A stretch of DNA of 64,000 nt from Bacteroidia bacterium (GTDB lineage Bacteria > Bacteroidota > Bacteroidia > B-17B0 > Aurantibacillaceae). The stretch covers positions 211,230-275,229 of the forward strand of contig JAEUTO010000009.1 in assembly GCA_016787785.1 (NCBI GenBank). Direction: 5' to 3'. The notes under the pieces were generated by a model that ran no database searches, was not told the DNA's origin, and worked only from the letters and a program-made list of their open reading frames with translations. Both the position numbers and the translations under genes were made by a program. Below, piece after piece: positions 25,797-34,420 of the stretch. Numbering within the stretch: the stretch's first letter is position 1; each line of letters begins with the position of its first letter.

Positions 25797-26135
25797 ATGG
25801 GCAGACCAAAGATCATAACGTTTATATGTATCATCGGTTATTTATCCGTGGTGTTCACCTTTCCGCAGGTATTCTCACCACAAATAAAAAAACTGGGCGT
25901 TTTTATTCCTGCTATATATGGTATTTTGGTGGCAGCAAATTTTATTGCTTGTGTTGGCTTATGGTATTTTAAACAATGGGGTGTGCAACTGTATGTTATT
26001 TCGGTTTTTGCAAAATTGCTTTTTTATATTCTTGCAAATCAGCAGGGTTTTGGTTTTTATTTCAATTTAGTAAGCTCTTTTATCTTCATTATTATTTTGC
26101 TCCGGTTTTATCCCAAAATGAACCAAAATCTGTAA
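25797..26135 (+). CDS. Small four-helix membrane protein
   Basis: 112 residues, almost all hydrophobic, with helices at about 5-25, 36-56, 60-80 and 84-102. The ATG follows the permease stop by one base, so the pair is likely to be co-translated. I see no motif. It resembles small DUF-type membrane proteins that accompany other genes in Bacteroidota, without a known role. Confidence 0.65.
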   Translation: MGRPKIITFICIIGYLSVVFTFPQVFSPQIKKLGVFIPAIYGILVAANFIACVGLWYFKQWGVQLYVISVFAKLLFYILANQQGFGFYFNLVSSFIFIIILLRFYPKMNQNL

Positions 26136-26202
26136 TTCTCAAAAAATTACATCTAAAAAATTGGCATTATCATCTATAAAATTGCCTTTTAGAGATAAAA
26201 GG

Positions 26203-26235
26203 TTTGTTATTTAGAAAAAAAATTGTATATCTTTA
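26203..26235 (+). promoter_or_regulatory. Possible recQ promoter
   Basis: TTTG at 26203-26206 and TATCTTTA at 26228-26235, with 21 bases between, approximate the Bacteroidota -33 TTG and -7 TAnnTTTG elements. The last -7 base is A rather than G. It lies 47 bp before the recQ ATG. Confidence 0.4.
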
Positions 26236-26281
26236 AAGTAGAAATTGAATTATTTACTCAGTAGAAGACACATTTTAATCA

Positions 26282-28504
26282 ATGAAAAGCATGGTTGGCG
26301 AAGTTGAAACAACGGAAGTTCTCGAAACTCTTAAGAGTTTCTTCGGATTTGACGGTTTTAAAGGGACTCAGGAAAAGATCATTAAAAATCTATTAGCTGG
26401 TAATGACACCTTTGTTATTATGCCAACGGGTGGTGGAAAAAGTTTATGCTATCAATTGCCCGCAATAATATCAGAAGGAACCGCTATCGTGGTTTCCCCG
26501 TTAATTGCATTAATGAAGAACCAGGTAGATGCTATTCGTGGATTTAGTAACGAAAACGGCATTGCTCATTTTTTAAATTCATCTCTTAATAAAGCCGAAA
26601 TTGCTACAGTTAAAAAAGATGTTCTCTCAGGAAAAACAAAATTATTATACGTTGCCCCCGAAACATTAACAAAGGAAGACAACATTGCTTTCTTTAAAGA
26701 ATTTAAAATTTCTTTTTTCGCGATAGATGAAGCGCATTGTATATCAGAGTGGGGACACGATTTCCGTCCCGAATACAGAAGATTACGTCCTATAATAGAC
26801 GCGGTTGGAAATGTACCGGTAATGGCTTTAACTGCTACCGCAACGCCAAAGGTGCAACAGGATATTCAAAAAAATCTTGGTATGATGGCGGCTAATTTAT
26901 TTAAGTCGTCATTTAACCGTGCAAATCTATATTACGAAGTTCGCGCAAAACAAAACGTAAATAAAGAGATCATTAAATACGTTAAACAAAATAGCGACAA
27001 GAGCGGGATCATCTACTGTTTAAGTAGAAAAAAAGTAGAAGAAATTGCAGAGGCATTAAAAGTAAACGGAATAAAAGCTAAACCATACCATGCAGGATTA
27101 GATGCTAAAGAGCGCGCAAAAACACAGGATGATTTTTTGATGGAAGATGTTAAAGTAATTGTTGCAACAATTGCTTTTGGAATGGGAATAGATAAGCCAG
27201 ATGTTCGATTTGTAATTCATCATGATATTCCAAAATCGTTAGAAGGTTATTACCAGGAAACTGGTCGCGCCGGAAGAGATGGAGGGGAAGGAAATTGTGT
27301 GACCTTTTACAGTCACGACGATATTTTGAAGTTGGAAAAATTTATGAAAGATAAGCCGGTTGCCGAGCAGGAAATTGGTAAACAAATGCTTTCAGAAACG
27401 GCTTCGTTTGCAGAAACGAGCAGCTGTCGCCGTAAATTTATTTTGCATTATTTTGGTGAGGAATTCCACGAGCCTGATTGTTCAGGCATGTGTGATAATT
27501 GCCGTCATCCAAAACAAAAATTTGAAGCGAAAGAAGATCTTGAATTAGCAATTGAAGCTGTTCTTGAGATCAAAGAAAAACATAAATTAAAAGATGTGAT
27601 CAATGTGTTAATGGGCACATTAACAGCAACAGCAAAAACTTACAAGCATAATAATTTAGAAAGCTGGGGTAAAGGTGTTGATCATGATAAAGATGAAAAA
27701 TTCTGGCAGGCAATTTTACGCCAGGCAGTAGTTAACGGTTATTTTGTAAAAAATATCGAAAATTATGGTTTGTTAAGTGTTACAGAAAAAGGCCATGCCT
27801 TCTTAAAAAAACCACATAGTATTAAATTTACCCGCGATCACGATTTTAATAATACAGATAAAGATCATGACGATGATGTAATGACAGGTGGAAAAGGTGG
27901 AAGCGGCGCAGCTGATGAAACGTTATATGCTTTATTAAAAGATCTGGTTAAAAAAACTGCCAAATTAAAGAACTTACCGCCTTACGTAATTTTTCAGGAA
28001 TCATCTTTAGAAGAAATGGCCATTCAATATCCAATAACAATGGATGAAATGACCAAAATAAGTGGTGTTGGTTCGGGTAAAGCGGCAAAATTCGGCAAGC
28101 CTTTTATTGATCTCATTAAAAAATATGTTGAAGAGAATGAGATAGAACGTCCTGTTGACATGGTTATTAAATCGGTTGTAAATAAATCGGGTTTAAAAGT
28201 TTATATCATCCAAAATATCGACAGGAAGATTAGTTTAAGGGATATGGCCAAGAGCAAGAATTTAACATTGCCTGCTTTGTTGACAGAGATTGAAACAATC
28301 GTTGAATCAGGAACTAAAGTAAATATCAACTATTATATCGAGGATGTTGTTGATGAAGAAAAACAGGAAGAGGTAATGGAATATTTTAAAGAAAGTAAAT
28401 CAGACAGTGTTGCCGAGGCGCTTAAAGAGTTGGGCGAAAATGATTATTCGGAAGAAGAGATCAGGGTAATGCGCATCAAATTCCTTTCAGATTTCGGAAA
28501 TTAA
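26282..28504 (+). CDS. recQ: ATP-dependent DNA helicase RecQ
   Basis: 740 residues. Helicase motifs in order: TGGGKS (49-54, Walker A), [18 protein letters not shown] (149 on, Walker B and the RecQ aromatic loop), TATATP, and motif VI in [12 protein letters not shown]. The RecQ zinc-binding region follows (SSCRRKF, then CSGMCDNC). The RQC winged helix is at about 420-520, an HRDC domain at about 535-610, and a C-terminal extension of about 130 residues. It is a 3'-5' helicase for recombination and repair of stalled forks. At 740 residues it is longer than E. coli RecQ, as usual in Bacteroidota. Confidence 0.95.
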   Translation: MKSMVGEVETTEVLETLKSFFGFDGFKGTQEKIIKNLLAGNDTFVIMPTGGGKSLCYQLPAIISEGTAIVVSPLIALMKNQVDAIRGFSNENGIAHFLNSSLNKAEIATVKKDVLSGKTKLLYVAPETLTKEDNIAFFKEFKISFFAIDEAHCISEWGHDFRPEYRRLRPIIDAVGNVPVMALTATATPKVQQDIQKNLGMMAANLFKSSFNRANLYYEVRAKQNVNKEIIKYVKQNSDKSGIIYCLSRKKVEEIAEALKVNGIKAKPYHAGLDAKERAKTQDDFLMEDVKVIVATIAFGMGIDKPDVRFVIHHDIPKSLEGYYQETGRAGRDGGEGNCVTFYSHDDILKLEKFMKDKPVAEQEIGKQMLSETASFAETSSCRRKFILHYFGEEFHEPDCSGMCDNCRHPKQKFEAKEDLELAIEAVLEIKEKHKLKDVINVLMGTLTATAKTYKHNNLESWGKGVDHDKDEKFWQAILRQAVVNGYFVKNIENYGLLSVTEKGHAFLKKPHSIKFTRDHDFNNTDKDHDDDVMTGGKGGSGAADETLYALLKDLVKKTAKLKNLPPYVIFQESSLEEMAIQYPITMDEMTKISGVGSGKAAKFGKPFIDLIKKYVEENEIERPVDMVIKSVVNKSGLKVYIIQNIDRKISLRDMAKSKNLTLPALLTEIETIVESGTKVNINYYIEDVVDEEKQEEVMEYFKESKSDSVAEALKELGENDYSEEEIRVMRIKFLSDFGN

Positions 28505-28525
28505 AATCAAAATTAGAATAAGTGA

Positions 28526-28558
28526 AAATCCTGCTTAAAAATAAGCGGGATTTTTTTT
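28526..28558 (+). terminator. Intrinsic terminator after recQ
   Basis: A 12-bp stem with one G-U pair (28526-28537 with 28542-28553), AAAA loop, and a run of eight T (28551-28558) shared with the stem end. It begins 21 bases after the recQ stop. Confidence 0.88.
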
Positions 28559-28664
28559 ATTTGAACGCTTCCTAATATCACTGATATAACCTTCTAAACT
28601 TTCAAAACTTTCCACTTTTAACTATACTATATTTTCTTTTTTTTCGTTTCTTTGATAGGCGCAC

Positions 28665-30236
28665 ATGTTTTCAGAAAAGATACATAGATATTTATTTTTA
28701 TTTGGACTTTGCTCTCTTGCATTTGGTATTATGATGGGAACCGTGCCAACCAGCGTGCCACAATTTATTTTGCTGGGCAACTGGATAATTGAAGGTGGTT
28801 TTAAACGCAAGTGGGCGCAGTTGAGTACCAATAAATTATTCTGGATAATAACGTCTTTGTTTCTTATACAGCTTATTGGTATGGCTTACACGCAGGATCT
28901 TGAATCTGGTTTAACTGCTATCAGGATCTTAACACCTTTGATGTTTTTACCCATGCTGTTATTTAGCACTAAACCTATAAATGAAAAAGAGTTTAAACTA
29001 GCGCTGTATTGTTTTTTACTTGGCTCTCTTGTAAGCACTATATGGTGCCTCATTTATAATTATATCTTGCATAACACAGAGTTAGTTAGGAATGCTTCAA
29101 GATTTATGAGCCACATTCGCTTAGGTTTATATTTAAATGTTGCTATTGCCTGTTGTTTTTATTTTATATGCACAGCTGCAAAAAATCTGCACAAATTTTT
29201 ATTTGCTGTGTTATTACTTTATTTTGTCTTTGTGTTATATGCACTGGGTCTGGCTTCCGGTCTGGTTAATTTATCTATATTGTCTTTCCTCACCATAGTT
29301 GTTTTCCTGTTCAAACAAAAAATGCATATTCGAATTATTTCAATGGTAATAATTTTGGTTGGCGCGTTTTATGGGTTTAATTTTTTAAATTCTATTTTTA
29401 ACTCACAGCTAACAACAGCTTCTGGTGAGAATAATATTCCACATAAAATTAGTGCCACCGGAAATATATATTTGAACTACGATTCCTTCACGCAAAAAGA
29501 GAATGGAAATTATGTTTTTATAAATATTCAGCCTACCGAGTTGCAAAAAGAATGGAAGATCCGTTTTCCAAATGATAGTTTTACATATAAACCACAACTG
29601 CATAACATTCAGCGTTACCAGGTGTTGGTAAGGTATATGGCCAGCAAGGGTTTAAATAAAGATTCTGCGGGTCTCACAAAATTGACTAGCGAAGACTGCA
29701 TCAATATCCAAAAGAATATTACAAATTATAAATACCCACAATGGAGTTTTTTGCACAAACGTATTTACGAATTTGTTTGGGAGTATGATGAGTTTATGAA
29801 CGAGCGCAACGTTAACGGCCATTCGTTAACCATGCGGTTATATTTTTGGAAAGCAGCAATGTCTGTAATTAAAAAAAATAGTCTTTTTGGTGTTGGCACT
29901 GGCGATGTACAAACTGAATTAAACAAAACTTATATAGAAACGCAGTCGCCATTAACGAAAGATTGGTACAAGCGGCCGCACAATCAATTTATAACGATGA
30001 CCGTTTCTTTGGGTCTGGTTGGTTTGCTGATCTTTCTAATTAGTTTTTTATATCCTGTAAATAATTTAAAAAAATATTTGCATCCATTATTCTGGCCTTA
30101 CTTTTTAATTTTAGTATTGTCTTTTGTTTTGGAAGATACGCTTGAGACACAAGCGGGTTTAAGTTTTTACGCTTTTTTTTATACGCTATTTATTGCGCAG
30201 GCCTTTTTTAAAAGGCAACAAAATCCTGTGGATTGA
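28665..30236 (+). CDS. O-antigen ligase/polymerase-like membrane protein (Wzy_C)
   Basis: 523 residues. About ten membrane helices: several between 10 and 245, and three or four between 440 and 515. A large loop of about 145 residues (about 248-392) sits between them. The loop is followed by the family signature GVGTGD near 409 and PHNQF near 438, as in O-antigen ligases, where the periplasmic loop carries the active site. It should transfer or polymerise lipid-linked glycans in the periplasm. The gene's 3' end overlaps that of the convergent M23 peptidase gene by 29 bp. Whether it is a ligase (WaaL) or polymerase (Wzy) cannot be decided from sequence. Confidence 0.82.
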   Translation: MFSEKIHRYLFLFGLCSLAFGIMMGTVPTSVPQFILLGNWIIEGGFKRKWAQLSTNKLFWIITSLFLIQLIGMAYTQDLESGLTAIRILTPLMFLPMLLFSTKPINEKEFKLALYCFLLGSLVSTIWCLIYNYILHNTELVRNASRFMSHIRLGLYLNVAIACCFYFICTAAKNLHKFLFAVLLLYFVFVLYALGLASGLVNLSILSFLTIVVFLFKQKMHIRIISMVIILVGAFYGFNFLNSIFNSQLTTASGENNIPHKISATGNIYLNYDSFTQKENGNYVFINIQPTELQKEWKIRFPNDSFTYKPQLHNIQRYQVLVRYMASKGLNKDSAGLTKLTSEDCINIQKNITNYKYPQWSFLHKRIYEFVWEYDEFMNERNVNGHSLTMRLYFWKAAMSVIKKNSLFGVGTGDVQTELNKTYIETQSPLTKDWYKRPHNQFITMTVSLGLVGLLIFLISFLYPVNNLKKYLHPLFWPYFLILVLSFVLEDTLETQAGLSFYAFFYTLFIAQAFFKRQQNPVD

Positions 30237-31074
30237 TCGGTTGACCATCGAACCACAATTCAAAATGTAAATGTGGCCCTTTACTTTTTTCGCCGGTATT
30301 ACCAACTACTGAAATTGCTTCGCCCGCTTTTATTCTATCGCCGGTCTTTTTTAATAAGCTCGAATTGTGTTTGTAGATACTGGTTAGGTTATTACTGTGT
30401 TGCACTTGTATTATATTTCCATCTTCGGCAGAAAAACCCGCAAACACAATTGTTCCGTCAAGTGTAGATTTTATGGTCTCATCCGGTTTTGTTACAATAT
30501 CCAATCCGTAATGGTTTTCAGATAAATTAAACGATTCGCTGATCAATCCTTTTACGGGTGTAAAAAAAACAAGATCGCTAAGACCTTTATATTTCGGTTT
30601 TGTTGCAATGGAGTTGTTTTTATTTTCTTCAATATCTTTTCTAAATTCAAGATCGTTGGCACTTGCTTTTGTATTTACATTACTAAATTTTCCGGTTGTG
30701 TCCTTTTTCGGTTTTTCGGTTTTTGTCTCAAATTTTTCATTTAAAACATTTAATATGCTGTTCATGTAGGCCGCCCTTGCTTGTAAAGTTTGCTCCATCG
30801 AGTCGGCTTTTTGACTAAGATCCAGGATCTGCTTGCGCTCGGCCACGGTGCCGTAGCCCGGAATGTACTCTCTTAAAGGAGTAAAGGCAACCAGGCTTAT
30901 CACAAGGGTTGTCATTACTATGGTTATGGCAAAAATTCCGGTAATTAGCCCTAATGGCGATAGCCGCAAGGATATCTTCTCGCCAAAAGTATTGTCGTTT
31001 AAGATAACCAGGCGGTACTTGCTCCTCAAAAAGGCACCAAATCTCTTCCAACGGCTATTTTTTGTATCTACCAT
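30208..31074 (-). CDS. M23 family peptidoglycan endopeptidase
   Basis: 288 residues. A short cytoplasmic N-terminus, one membrane helix (about 41-63), a coiled-coil stretch (about 78-115), a Lys/Thr-rich linker and a C-terminal LytM domain (about 170-288). All four zinc-site and catalytic residues are present: H188 and D192 in HYGLD, and H268 and H270 in PHLHFE. The usual final Asn-Pro of the fold is visible (INPQDF). It should cut peptide cross-links of peptidoglycan, or act in division or MreB-linked growth, facing the periplasm. It is divergent from tetR, with 88 bp between the starts. Confidence 0.93.
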   Translation of the reverse strand: MVDTKNSRWKRFGAFLRSKYRLVILNDNTFGEKISLRLSPLGLITGIFAITIVMTTLVISLVAFTPLREYIPGYGTVAERKQILDLSQKADSMEQTLQARAAYMNSILNVLNEKFETKTEKPKKDTTGKFSNVNTKASANDLEFRKDIEENKNNSIATKPKYKGLSDLVFFTPVKGLISESFNLSENHYGLDIVTKPDETIKSTLDGTIVFAGFSAEDGNIIQVQHSNNLTSIYKHNSSLLKKTGDRIKAGEAISVVGNTGEKSKGPHLHFELWFDGQPINPQDFVAF

Positions 31075-31107
31075 TTAAAGTGTAAAGATGCGAAAAAATA
31101 TTTTTTA

Positions 31108-31139
31108 ATGGAAACTTGCAAGACAAAAAAAGTTTCCAT
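31108..31139. promoter_or_regulatory. Probable operator for the adjacent TetR-family repressor
   Basis: A perfect inverted repeat with 10-bp arms (ATGGAAACTT at 31108-31117 and AAGTTTCCAT at 31130-31139) separated by 12 bases. It overlaps both elements of the predicted tetR promoter, so a bound dimer would block RNA polymerase. It lies 24 bp before the tetR ATG, the usual place for an autoregulatory TetR site. Confidence 0.72.
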
Positions 31140-31146
31140 AGTTTTG
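31116..31146 (+). promoter_or_regulatory. Promoter of the tetR-efflux operon
   Basis: TTG at 31116-31118 and TAGTTTTG at 31139-31146, 20 bases apart, match the Bacteroidota -33/-7 consensus (TTG, then TAnnTTTG) exactly. The transcript would start just upstream of the tetR ATG at 31163. Confidence 0.7.
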
Positions 31147-31162
31147 TCCCCGAAATAGAAAA

Positions 31163-31777
31163 ATGGAAACACAAGAAAAGATATTGAAAACAGCTTTAGC
31201 CTTATTTTTCAAGTATGGCATTAAGCGTGTAACTATGGATGATATTGCGAAAGAGCTTGGTATGTCTAAAAAAACCATTTATCAGTTTTATAAAGAAAAA
31301 GACGATCTGGTTAACCAATTATGCGAGAACGAGCTCTTGGAAAGAGAGAATCAGTTTGACGAAATGAACCAAAATGCCAAAGACCCTATTCATGAAATAA
31401 TGTTAATTTCTCTTAATATGAAGGAAATGATGCAAAACATCAACCCTATTTTTTTCATGGACCTTCAAAAATTCTATCCAACCGCTTTTAAGCGTTTTCA
31501 AAAATTTAAAGAAGACTGTGCCTTCAGGAATGTTTATACCAATCTTAAAAGAGGAAAAGAAATGGGTGTTTACCGTTCGGATATTGACGTTGAATTTACA
31601 GCAAGGTATCGCATGGCACAAATTGATATGGTAATGTTTGGAAGTTATTTTTCTTTCGAAAAAATTAGTTTTACAAAAACTTCAGAATTAATACTGGATA
31701 TGTTCGCTTATGGCATTTGCACTGTTAAGGGCCACAAGCTTATTAATAATTATAAAAAAATTAAAGAAGAAGAATAA
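31163..31777 (+). CDS. TetR/AcrR-family transcriptional repressor of the efflux operon
   Basis: 204 residues. The N-terminal HTH domain (about 1-50) has the family pattern: KILKTALALFFKYGIKRVT, then MDDIAKELGMSKKTIYQFY with the recognition helix. The C-terminal helical domain (about 55-200) would bind the inducer and dimerise; no ligand can be predicted. It is the first gene of a four-gene operon with an outer-membrane channel, an adaptor and an RND pump; tolC starts three bases after its stop. A perfect inverted repeat over its own promoter implies autorepression and control of the pump. Confidence 0.92.
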   Translation: METQEKILKTALALFFKYGIKRVTMDDIAKELGMSKKTIYQFYKEKDDLVNQLCENELLERENQFDEMNQNAKDPIHEIMLISLNMKEMMQNINPIFFMDLQKFYPTAFKRFQKFKEDCAFRNVYTNLKRGKEMGVYRSDIDVEFTARYRMAQIDMVMFGSYFSFEKISFTKTSELILDMFAYGICTVKGHKLINNYKKIKEEE

Positions 31778-31780
31778 AAT

Positions 31781-33145
31781 ATGACACAGCTAAAAAAATA
31801 CGCATTACTTTTTGCCATAATTGTGTGCGCATCAGCAAAGGCCCAGGAAGCCACCAACAGCAACTTTAGTTTACAACAATCCATTGAGTTTGCTATTAAG
31901 AACAGTCCGAGTTATTTAAATGCCGAGCTCGATATGGAAAATGCCGAGTACAGAAGAAAAGAAATTGCCGGCTTAGGTTTGCCGCAAATTACAGGTAGCT
32001 TTGATTTTAAAGATTACTTTAATATACCAGTTAGTATTGTTGATGCTTCAAAATTTAATTCTCTACTTCCCCCGGAAACCTATGGAGCTTTAAGCTTTGG
32101 TTTAAAATATAATGCATCTGCTGGATTAAGCGCATCACAATTATTATTTAGCAGCGATTATATTTTTGGTTTAAAGGCATCCAAAGAGTTTATAAATCTT
32201 TCTCGTATTAGTGTAACGCGCAGTAAAGCTGATCTCGTTGCTCAGGTATCAAAAGCCTATTACAATGTGATCATTAACCGCGACAGAATAAAATTGTTAG
32301 AGGCAAATGTTGTGCGATTAAAAAAAATATATGAAGATACTAAGGCTTTTAACAAACAAGGTTTCGCGGAATTAATTGACGTAGAAAGATTGGAAGTGCA
32401 GTACAATAATTTACTGACCGAAAAAGACAAGACCATAAAATTAATTGGTCTTTCGGAAACCATGCTAAAATTCCAAATGGGATATAAAGTAAATGATCCT
32501 ATTGTTCTTACTGATAGTTTAAATGTTGTAACAAATTTTGAAGAATTGAATATTTCAAAGATAGATGTTTCGAAACGCCCTGATTACGTATTGTTGCAAG
32601 CACAACAAAATTTATTGGATCTTGATGTGAAACGTTTAAAGTGGGGTTATTTGCCAACGCTAGCAGCTTATGGTAGTTATCAGTATAACACAATGAGAAC
32701 AACGACCAATATTTTTGAGACTGATAAATCAAATGCAATGAAGCAATGGTATCCAATTGCATTGGTTGGCATTACATTAAACCTTAATATTTTTGATGGG
32801 TTGCAACGTCACAACAAAATACAACAGGCTAAAATAAGCTCTCGCAAAAACGAGAATTCAGTTAAAATGGTTGAGCAAGCCGGCGAATTAGAAGCTACTG
32901 TAGCTGCAATTTCTTATAACAACGCTTATTCCAGTTTATTGATACAAAAAAAGAATTTAGAAATGGCCAGTCATGTTTATGACGTAGTTCAGGAAAAATT
33001 CAAACAAGGTGTAGGTTCAAATAGCGAAATAATTAACGCCGAAACTTCATTGAAAGAAGCACAAACAAATTATTACAACGCTGTTTACGATATGCTTGTA
33101 TATAAAATAGATTATCAAAAAGCAATTGGCACACTGGTTAAATAA
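31781..33145 (+). CDS. TolC-family outer-membrane efflux channel
   Basis: 454 residues. The signal peptide ends at about residue 22 (ASAKAQ). Two structural repeats of long alpha-helices flank short beta-segments, as in TolC: the first around 25-215, the second around 240-450 with the late helix pattern VYDVVQEKFKQGVGSNSEIINAE (quoted in part). That second pattern is a well-known OEP signature. It should form a trimeric channel from the periplasm through the outer membrane for the RND pump encoded downstream. Three bases separate it from tetR and 30 bp from the adaptor gene. Confidence 0.92.
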   Translation: MTQLKKYALLFAIIVCASAKAQEATNSNFSLQQSIEFAIKNSPSYLNAELDMENAEYRRKEIAGLGLPQITGSFDFKDYFNIPVSIVDASKFNSLLPPETYGALSFGLKYNASAGLSASQLLFSSDYIFGLKASKEFINLSRISVTRSKADLVAQVSKAYYNVIINRDRIKLLEANVVRLKKIYEDTKAFNKQGFAELIDVERLEVQYNNLLTEKDKTIKLIGLSETMLKFQMGYKVNDPIVLTDSLNVVTNFEELNISKIDVSKRPDYVLLQAQQNLLDLDVKRLKWGYLPTLAAYGSYQYNTMRTTTNIFETDKSNAMKQWYPIALVGITLNLNIFDGLQRHNKIQQAKISSRKNENSVKMVEQAGELEATVAAISYNNAYSSLLIQKKNLEMASHVYDVVQEKFKQGVGSNSEIINAETSLKEAQTNYYNAVYDMLVYKIDYQKAIGTLVK

Positions 33146-33175
33146 ATTAAAAAATCAAACATTAAAAAATAAGTT

Positions 33176-34318
33176 ATGTCACAATTTACAACTCAAATCC
33201 AAAAACTAAAAATCCGTAATTACATTATTCCAATATTGGTAAGTGTATTTATCTTATCTTCTTGCGGCGGCGCAAAAGAAGAAGGCCTTGTTGAATTAAA
33301 GGCAAAACAAGCAGAGTTAAAAACTCAGCTGGCTGAGATCAATACGAAGATCTCAAAACTGGAAGGTGATTCAGCCAAAAAATTTGTATTGGTTGAAGCT
33401 TCTGCTATTGCACCATTTATTTTCAAAACATACATTGATGTTCAGGGTAGGGTAGATGCTGAAGAAAGTGTTTCTATCTCATCAGAAATGCCGGGAACAA
33501 TTACAAAGATCAATGTAAAGGTAGGCGATGAGGTTCGCAAAGGTCAGGAATTAGCTGAAACCGATGCACGTGCATTACAACAAAGTATCTCCGATCTTCA
33601 AACTTCTTCTGAACTTGTAAATCAGCTATACGAAAAACAAAAAGCATTGTGGGACCAAAAGATTGGTACCGAAGTACAATACTTACAGGCTAAATCTCAA
33701 AAAGAAAGCATGGAGAAAAAGATAAGCACTTTGAGAGAGCAAATACGCATGACTAAAATTATTTCTCCAATTGATGGAACTGTAGATGCGGTTGACATTA
33801 AACTTGGGCAGTTAACTGCTCCGGGAATGCCTGCTATTCGTGTAATTAATTTTTCTAATTTAAAAGTTAAGGCTGATCTTGCAGAAAGCTATGCTTCTAA
33901 AGTTCACAAAGGCGATGAGGTAATTATCCGTTTTCCTGATACGAATGATACGTTAGTTGAAAAAGTGTATTATGCTTCGCGGGCCATTAGTGCTTTGAAC
34001 AGAACATTTGGTGTTGAGGTATTATTGGATAACAAAAAAGAATTCCACCCAAACCAAATAGCAATTATAAAAATTAATGATTACATGTCGGCAAAACCAG
34101 TAATTGGTATTCCTCTTAACTATGTACAAAAAGATCTTAAAGGACAGCACTATGTTTTAGTTGCTGAAAACAATAAAGCCGTAAAGCATAATGTAACACT
34201 TGGGCGTGAGTATAACGGACGAGTTGAAATTACAGGCGGATTAACAGATCAGGATCTTTTGATAACCTCTGGTTACGATGGGTTAAACGAAGGAGATGCC
34301 ATACAAATTAAAAAGTAA
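33176..34318 (+). CDS. RND efflux periplasmic adaptor (membrane-fusion protein, lipoprotein)
   Basis: 380 residues. A lipoprotein signal with lipobox LSSC (Cys at about 30) anchors it to a membrane. A coiled coil follows at once (about 38-65). The lipoyl halves flank a second helical hairpin (INVKVGDEVRKGQELAETDA near 115 and ISPIDGTVDAVDIKLGQL near 200, quoted in part). Beta-barrel and membrane-proximal domains make up the rest. It joins the RND pump to the TolC-type channel. Operon position between the two supports this. Confidence 0.92.
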   Translation: MSQFTTQIQKLKIRNYIIPILVSVFILSSCGGAKEEGLVELKAKQAELKTQLAEINTKISKLEGDSAKKFVLVEASAIAPFIFKTYIDVQGRVDAEESVSISSEMPGTITKINVKVGDEVRKGQELAETDARALQQSISDLQTSSELVNQLYEKQKALWDQKIGTEVQYLQAKSQKESMEKKISTLREQIRMTKIISPIDGTVDAVDIKLGQLTAPGMPAIRVINFSNLKVKADLAESYASKVHKGDEVIIRFPDTNDTLVEKVYYASRAISALNRTFGVEVLLDNKKEFHPNQIAIIKINDYMSAKPVIGIPLNYVQKDLKGQHYVLVAENNKAVKHNVTLGREYNGRVEITGGLTDQDLLITSGYDGLNEGDAIQIKK

Positions 34319-34420
34319 ATAATTAGTTAATGTGGCAATTAGGCAATTTGCTGCAATCTCTAAAAATTAAAGTATTTATAATTGACTAATTGTCGAAATA
34401 ACAAATTAATAAATTGAAAC

